From Myxococcales bacterium (GTDB taxonomy: Bacteria; Myxococcota_A; Polyangia; Polyangiales; Polyangiaceae): a stretch of 47,996 nucleotides of DNA. Shown here in pieces: positions 43,487-47,996 of the stretch. A program made the translations under genes and the position numbers. The stretch is from positions 1 through 47,996 of the forward strand of contig JAJZQG010000035.1 in assembly GCA_021847645.1 (NCBI GenBank). Direction: 5' to 3'. Positions within the stretch are counted from its first letter, which is position 1; each line of letters opens with the position of its first letter. The notes under the pieces are model-generated. The model was not told the origin of the DNA, ran no database searches, and saw only the letters and a program-made list of their open reading frames with translations.

Positions 43487-44449
43487 CTACTTGCTCAGGC
43501 CGAAGACGTCGCGCAGGTCCCTGGCTTGGCTCGCCAGATCTTCATAGGGCTGATCGGTTCCCAAGGAGAAGCGCGACAGCACCTCGCCCAATCCCTTCGG
43601 CAGATAGGGAAACAGCTTGCCCAGGCTCGCGACCCTGTGCTTGTAGAGTGCCAGCGCGTCGCCGTCGTCCAGGCTCCCCTGCAAGTACGGGTACGCCTCG
43701 GGGTTGCGCTGGACCTCGCGAAACGTGTGCATTCCCTTGCCGACTACGTAGTTGAGCACGTTGCCCATGCTCCATATGTCGTAGTCGGTGAAGTTGACGT
43801 CATAGTCGAAGTCGATCCACTTGTAGGCGCCCGTCTCGGTGTCCACCAGGATGTGATCGTTGCGGATGTCGCCGTGGTGCTGCCCGGCTTTGTGAAGCTC
43901 CCCGATGGCGTCGATGCACTCCACCAGCTCCGACATGACCCCCGGGAGCACTTGGGCGACATACGTCTCGTGGCTCATGTCACTGGCTTCGAGGCGCTCG
44001 TAGAGGCTGCGCCCGCGAATCTGGTCGATGACGCGGACCTGGTGGCCGAGGCGGTCGAGCGCGGTCGTTCCCTGCATGAAGCGCGGATGCCCCCGCACCA
44101 GGTCGAGAATGGCGCTCTCCTTGGCCGGGTTGCGCGTGCAGCGGACCTTGATGAGCCCCATCGAGATCGTGAACTGCTCGTGGAAGACCAGCTTGACGAT
44201 CTTTCGCTCGCCGGTAGTCAGGTCCACCGTGTACTTGACCCAGAACTTCGGCTGATCGTCGATGCCGAAGCGCCCTTCGCGCGTGTCGCCCAACACGAAG
44301 TAGTCGTTGTCCGCCAGGCGCAGCACGCTGCCGCCGTAGATCCCCATGTACGCGGACGAGTCGACGAAGATCGGAATCTGCCCGGTGATCCGGCGCCCGG
44401 CCAGGGCCTCGATCCGATCGCGCAGCTCCTCTTCGTTTTCGTAGATCAT
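43487..44449 (-). CDS. Protein-kinase-fold protein with altered catalytic loop
   Basis: A 320-residue protein starting ATG 44449 (GAGGAC upstream). It has a kinase-like fold: a beta-rich N-lobe with K86 in RKIVKLVFHE, a catalytic-loop equivalent HGDIRNDHILVD at 192-203 and DFD at 213-215 in place of DFG. Standard kinases have Asn five residues after the catalytic Asp; here it is His199. The HGD form recalls aminoglycoside-phosphotransferase, Rio and Bud32-like kinases. It faces the kinase/receiver-GcvH pair (45-base gap, convergent) and is divergent from the outer-membrane genes. Whether it is catalytic, and on what, cannot be told. Confidence 0.82.
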   Translation of the reverse strand: MIYENEEELRDRIEALAGRRITGQIPIFVDSSAYMGIYGGSVLRLADNDYFVLGDTREGRFGIDDQPKFWVKYTVDLTTGERKIVKLVFHEQFTISMGLIKVRCTRNPAKESAILDLVRGHPRFMQGTTALDRLGHQVRVIDQIRGRSLYERLEASDMSHETYVAQVLPGVMSELVECIDAIGELHKAGQHHGDIRNDHILVDTETGAYKWIDFDYDVNFTDYDIWSMGNVLNYVVGKGMHTFREVQRNPEAYPYLQGSLDDGDALALYKHRVASLGKLFPYLPKGLGEVLSRFSLGTDQPYEDLASQARDLRDVFGLSK

Positions 44450-44756
44450 GGCTGTCCTCGTCGGCCGCATGGCATAGCTGACGTCGCCCCGCGAAACAAG
44501 CGGCGCGGACGGCCCGCTGTCGGCGGTTTTCGCGAGTCGTGCGGCGCGGCGGCGTTGCGTTTTGGCCCCGAGCCCCGACCGGGTGTCGTCTTTGCGTCTC
44601 AGCCGTTGTCGCACGGCAACAGTCCCGCGCTCGACCGTCGCGGCCGTGGTGCCTTGCGCCTGCGATTCGCCGCTGACGAATCGAGCTGGCCCGTCCGTTG
44701 CTAGTTCCTTGCGCGGGACATCGGCAGCGGCTCACCCCAGTCAAGAGGATCGAGGT
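44450..44756. other. Divergent intergenic region with a 21-bp palindrome
   Basis: This 307-base stretch lies between the kinase-fold gene (minus) and the first outer-membrane gene (plus). It contains the inverted repeat CGATTCG-N7-CGAATCG at 44663-44683, about 75 bases before ATG 44757. Open frames run in from both sides but have no protein-like character. A weak ribosome site (AAGAGGATCGAGG) precedes the plus-strand gene. Confidence 0.5.
44663..44683. promoter_or_regulatory. Palindrome CGATTCG-N7-CGAATCG
   Basis: Perfect 7-bp arms with a 7-base spacer, 73 bases before the start of the outer-membrane gene pair. The spacing fits a dimeric repressor. It differs in sequence from the GGTA-N7-TACC sites, so it would belong to another regulator. 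Confidence 0.4.
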
Positions 44757-46481
44757 ATGCGCCACCCAACTACCACGCATTGGCTTGCGACGAGGACTGC
44801 TGGCCGGCCACCCGGCCTGCGACGCGCGCTACACCTTTCAGCGATCGGACTCGCGCTCGCCTGCTCGTGGCCCGCCACGGCCCGTGCCGGCGATCCACCC
44901 CCTGCGTCGCCGAGCGTGTCCTATCACGTCGTCTCGCTCGACGCCGGCGACCTGATCCTCGATCTCGGGCAGGACGCCCACCTGGCCCCGGGCGATGTCG
45001 TCGAGATCTGGCGCCCGCTGAGAGTCAAGCACCCGATCACGGGTCGCGTGCTCGAGGATCGCTTCCGGATCGGGTCGCTCAGGCTCACCCAGATTGGCAC
45101 TCATCTGTCGCTGGCGCGTGCGGAGGGCAATCTGACCCGAGAGCCCAAGGCCGGGGACGTCATCGTGGTGCACGTGGCGACGCCAGCGCCTGCCGTGCCG
45201 GAGGCAGCGCCGGCAGCCGCGGCCGGACCTGCAGCGCCGGAGCCGCAGGCGCCGCCGGAGAAGATTCCCACGGATCCCGAGGCCGCGGAGCTCACGCGCA
45301 TCTTCGACTCGCTGCGGGGAGCCGACCCGGTCACGCGCATTCGCGCGTACGAGGACTACGTTCGCGCGCGGCCGAGCGGACGCTATGCGCCCGTGCTCTA
45401 CGAAGAGGCGCAGGCGCTGCGCAGGCTGCTGGAAACCGAGCGCCCGGCGCAGGCCGCGCCAATGCAGCCCGGTGCGAGGCAGTTCGCCGTGCCCTCCAAC
45501 GTGATGGAGCAGTCGCCGCTGAGCATCGGTATCGAGCTGCAGGGCCCGGCCACCGGCGCCGTGCTTCACGTGCGCAACGCGGGGCAAGTGGCGTATGCGT
45601 CGCAACCCATGGGACCGGCGGGGCCGGGATACTTCACCACGGTCGTGCCCGCCCCGCAGGTCGAGTCGCCGCGGCTCGAGTTCTTCATCGAGGCCTCGAG
45701 CCCCGACGGACGCGCCGAGCCGGTGCGCGGGAGCGCGGAACAGCCCATCAGCGCCGGCGTCGAGGCCGTTCCCAGGCCCGCGCCGCCGCCGCATCGGGAA
45801 GCCACCTTCTCGATGCTGACCGACTATGCGGACTACAACCGCCTGCGCGGCAATGATTATGCGTGGCAGACCGAGGGCTGGTTCAGCCTGCGCTATGGCG
45901 ATATCGGCGTGAGGGCCGTACGCTCCGGCTTTGGTGTCTTCCGCGGGGCCGGCGGCACCATCGACGATCTGGACGTGCTCGGTCGTGAGCCTCGCCGGAT
46001 TGGTCTGACCTACGGCTATCTCGAGCTGGAGCTGGGCGCCTCGGACTTCGTGTCGTTCATTGGCAGGGCCGTTGTCGGGTTGCGCGACGAGGGCACGTCG
46101 GGCGGCGGGCAGGGGATGATCCGGCTGGGCAACGACAAGCGCACGAACCTGTTGCTGGGCGGCGAATTCCTGGGAGGCGTCGGCCTGCGCGGCTTCACGC
46201 AGCTCGAGCTCAACAGCTTCCCCCGGGTGCCTATCGTGCTGCGAAGCGAGGTCACCAACCAGCCGGCCGGACTATCCGATCCCACGCCGACTCCGGTCGA
46301 TGACAAGCGTCCCGCGGACCAGACGTCGTCGGGAGCAGGTGAGGTGGGCGCACGGGGCATCGTGCAAGTGGGCTATCGCGTCGTGCCGTCGCTGGTCGTG
46401 TCGCTGCGCGGCTCGTACCAGGGCAGGACGATCCATCACGCCGGTCCTGGCGTGGGTGCAGGAGTGACGTACCAATGGTAA
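44757..46481 (+). CDS. Exported outer-membrane beta-barrel protein with SH3-like N-terminal domain
   Basis: A 574-residue protein with a signal peptide (cleavage about ARA-GD at residue 44). The next part (about 52-140) is a small beta domain (LAPGDVVEIWRPL, ITGRVLEDRFRIGSLRLTQI) like the FlgT C-terminal/SH3-like folds that bind envelope structures. An Ala/Pro linker follows. From about 345 the protein alternates amphipathic strands (YNRLRGNDYAWQTEGWFSLR) and ends in YQW, a typical barrel C-terminus. The ATG at 44757 is chosen for the signal peptide. Its stop overlaps the next gene (ATGGTAA), so the two barrels are co-translated. Confidence 0.85.
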   Translation: MRHPTTTHWLATRTAGRPPGLRRALHLSAIGLALACSWPATARAGDPPPASPSVSYHVVSLDAGDLILDLGQDAHLAPGDVVEIWRPLRVKHPITGRVLEDRFRIGSLRLTQIGTHLSLARAEGNLTREPKAGDVIVVHVATPAPAVPEAAPAAAAGPAAPEPQAPPEKIPTDPEAAELTRIFDSLRGADPVTRIRAYEDYVRARPSGRYAPVLYEEAQALRRLLETERPAQAAPMQPGARQFAVPSNVMEQSPLSIGIELQGPATGAVLHVRNAGQVAYASQPMGPAGPGYFTTVVPAPQVESPRLEFFIEASSPDGRAEPVRGSAEQPISAGVEAVPRPAPPPHREATFSMLTDYADYNRLRGNDYAWQTEGWFSLRYGDIGVRAVRSGFGVFRGAGGTIDDLDVLGREPRRIGLTYGYLELELGASDFVSFIGRAVVGLRDEGTSGGGQGMIRLGNDKRTNLLLGGEFLGGVGLRGFTQLELNSFPRVPIVLRSEVTNQPAGLSDPTPTPVDDKRPADQTSSGAGEVGARGIVQVGYRVVPSLVVSLRGSYQGRTIHHAGPGVGAGVTYQW

Positions 46482-47731
46482 CTCGGATGTCGTCCAAGCT
46501 TCGGATGTCGTCACCGGCCGACGCCCTGCCAGGTGCCTGCCTGCTTGCGGCCTTGGCCATCGTCTCCATCTCCCTTCCAGCGCTTGCGCAGGCGCCCTCC
46601 GCCCCTTCCGCGAGCGCTGCGAGGGTGTCCAACGCGCCACCGGCAGCTTCGTCGCCCGCGCCGGCTGCAACGCTATCGGTCCCGCCGTCCGCCACGCAGT
46701 CGGCAGCGCCACAAGTCCCGGTGATTCCCGCGGTGCACCATGCGCCTGTCTCCACCGCGCTCGCACACCAGGACCTTCGCATCCGTGCGGACATCGACAA
46801 CCCGCACCTGGTGCGCCGCGCGTGGGTCGCGTGGCGATCGGCGAACAGCCCTGCCATCAAGACCCAGCCGTTCCAGCGCGCCTCCGACGGACCGTATCTG
46901 GCTGTGCTGCCGGGCAGCCAGATCGAGGACCCGTGGCTCGAGTACTGCATCGAGCTCGAAACCGTCGACGGCAGGACGCTTCCTGCTTTCGCATCGCGCG
47001 ACGCGATGTTTCGCGTGGAGGTGCCCGAGGACCTGGAGGACATGAGGGAGCGCGCGCTCGCGCAGCGGCTCGGCGAGCGGCGATCGGTGGCATTTGCTTC
47101 CGGGGAGTTCGTGTACTTCGGAGACACCGACGCCATGGTCGCCGAAACGGCCGGCGGCCCGGTCCACCCGGAGGGAATCGCGGACCGATACTGGCGTAGC
47201 GAAGCCGGATATACGTATCGCCCCCTGGGCGTGGTCTCCGAGTTCAGCATCCGCGCCGGTGTGGTCCGGGGCCAGTCGGTCGTGCCGCACGAAACGGACA
47301 AAGCGAAGTACCAGGTTGGCCTGAACTACGCGTCCCCCAAGGTCCGATTCCGGGCTGCCGACAGCTTCTTCCTCGATGCGGAGCTGCTGACCAGCGTTAC
47401 CGAAGTGGGCTTCTCGATGGGCGGAGGAGGCGCGCTTCTGATGGGTGATCCCTACGGCACGCACATGACCTTCGGGTTCGAGAGCATTGAGACGTTCGGC
47501 ACGCGGTTCTACAGCCGGATGGACATCTCGGCGACAGACACGGTGCAGATAGCGCCGATCATCGAGGTCACGGACATGCCCCATGCGGACCGCTACGGCG
47601 TGCGTCTGCTGACCGAGGTGCAATTCGACGCGGGGGCCGGGTTCCAGCTTGGCGTGCGCGGTGGCTACCAGGCCAGAACCTACACGAGCGGCGGGCCCAG
47701 CGTGGGCACGACGATCAGCTACGCATTCTGA
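46475..47731 (+). CDS. Outer-membrane beta-barrel protein
   Basis: A 418-residue exported protein starting ATG 46475 inside the end of the preceding gene. The signal peptide has a hydrophobic core around residues 20-38 and an ALA-QA type cleavage site. An Ala/Pro/Ser linker precedes an Ig-like strand region (LRIRADIDNPHLVRRAWVAW, YLAVLPGSQIEDPWLEYCIE). A barrel of amphipathic strands ends in ISYAF with the terminal aromatic residue recognised by the BAM complex. It shares its plan (linker, middle strand domain, C-terminal barrel) with the gene upstream, from which it may have arisen by duplication. Cargo or partner unknown. Confidence 0.85.
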   Translation: MVTRMSSKLRMSSPADALPGACLLAALAIVSISLPALAQAPSAPSASAARVSNAPPAASSPAPAATLSVPPSATQSAAPQVPVIPAVHHAPVSTALAHQDLRIRADIDNPHLVRRAWVAWRSANSPAIKTQPFQRASDGPYLAVLPGSQIEDPWLEYCIELETVDGRTLPAFASRDAMFRVEVPEDLEDMRERALAQRLGERRSVAFASGEFVYFGDTDAMVAETAGGPVHPEGIADRYWRSEAGYTYRPLGVVSEFSIRAGVVRGQSVVPHETDKAKYQVGLNYASPKVRFRAADSFFLDAELLTSVTEVGFSMGGGGALLMGDPYGTHMTFGFESIETFGTRFYSRMDISATDTVQIAPIIEVTDMPHADRYGVRLLTEVQFDAGAGFQLGVRGGYQARTYTSGGPSVGTTISYAF

Positions 47732-47740
47732 CGCTGTGCC

Positions 47741-47996
47741 TCAGGCCGTTCGCGCATGCTTGGCCAGCCACATGGCCAGCATGTGGGCCAGCAGATCCAC
47801 GCCTGCCTCCGAGCTCGATGCCACCGTGCGGCCTCGGGTCAAGCTCTGCACCGCCACTTGCGCGATGCGCTCGGGAACCTTGCGCCCCAGCAGCCGGTCA
47901 TCGACGATGCCGCGCGGGCTTCGCTCCCGCAGGATGGCGACGGTGGTCAGGAAGTTGGCGTGCTCGGTGCTGGCCATCCGGTCGCCGAGGCCCTCG
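47741..47996 (-). CDS. C-terminal end of a gene cut by the right window edge
   Basis: An open minus-strand frame runs from the edge to a stop at 47741 and gives at least 85 residues with no start needed: EGLGDRMASTEHANFLTTVA, then ILRERSPRGIVDDRLLGRKV and a helical tail ending AMWLAKHARTA. It is helix-rich and has no motif I recognise. It is convergent with the second barrel gene, nine bases away. Confidence 0.5.
   Translation of the reverse strand, partial: EGLGDRMASTEHANFLTTVAILRERSPRGIVDDRLLGRKVPERIAQVAVQSLTRGRTVASSSEAGVDLLAHMLAMWLAKHARTA

Overview
This window is a GC-rich, gene-dense piece of a bacterial chromosome. The gene content suggests a myxobacterium-like organism (Myxococcota / former Deltaproteobacteria). 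The pointers are many PAS-type histidine kinases and orphan receivers, a sigma-54 activator, a receiver fused to a GcvH-like domain, a DUF4349 lipoprotein, a PAP2_3-type inositol-lipid enzyme and Hsp70-HEAT proteins. The phylum is inferred from gene families; no rRNA or tRNA was seen.

Layout. Positions 1-4248 hold a sigma-54 response regulator, a small membrane protein with a zinc-ribbon-like tail, a PAP2_3 membrane enzyme and a frameshifted helical-repeat gene. Positions 4866-11270 are a signalling block: a PAS-LuxR regulator, two paralogous histidine kinases with degenerate receivers, and a GAF/PAS/receiver protein facing them. Positions 11541-15790 carry an Hsp70-HEAT protein, a parvulin and a single-pass membrane protein.

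Positions 15849-34087 are the centrepiece, a two-operon alpha-glucan locus. The plus-strand operon (16010-25356) encodes a plant-type alpha-glucan water dikinase with tandem CBM45-like modules, a phosphoglucan-water-dikinase-like enzyme fused to a TIM barrel, a second TIM-barrel protein and a GH13 enzyme. It converges on a minus-strand operon (33785-25365) for three GT4-fold proteins, a GH57 branching enzyme, a GlgX debranching enzyme and a small Cys-rich protein. Together these could build, branch, trim and phosphorylate a glucan in the way plants handle starch. No phosphoglucan phosphatase or ADP-glucose pyrophosphorylase is present in the window.

A 15-bp palindrome, GGTA-N7-TACC, occurs upstream of both glucan operons, both twin kinases and the GAF/PAS/receiver gene. 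I propose it as a shared operator that ties the signalling block to the glucan locus. The PAS-LuxR protein is the nearest candidate binder.

Positions 34497-47996 hold a NifX-FKBP fusion, two lipoproteins, a PreP-like M16C protease, an exported protein, a kinase plus receiver-GcvH pair, a kinase-fold protein facing them, two overlapping outer-membrane barrel genes and a gene cut by the right edge.
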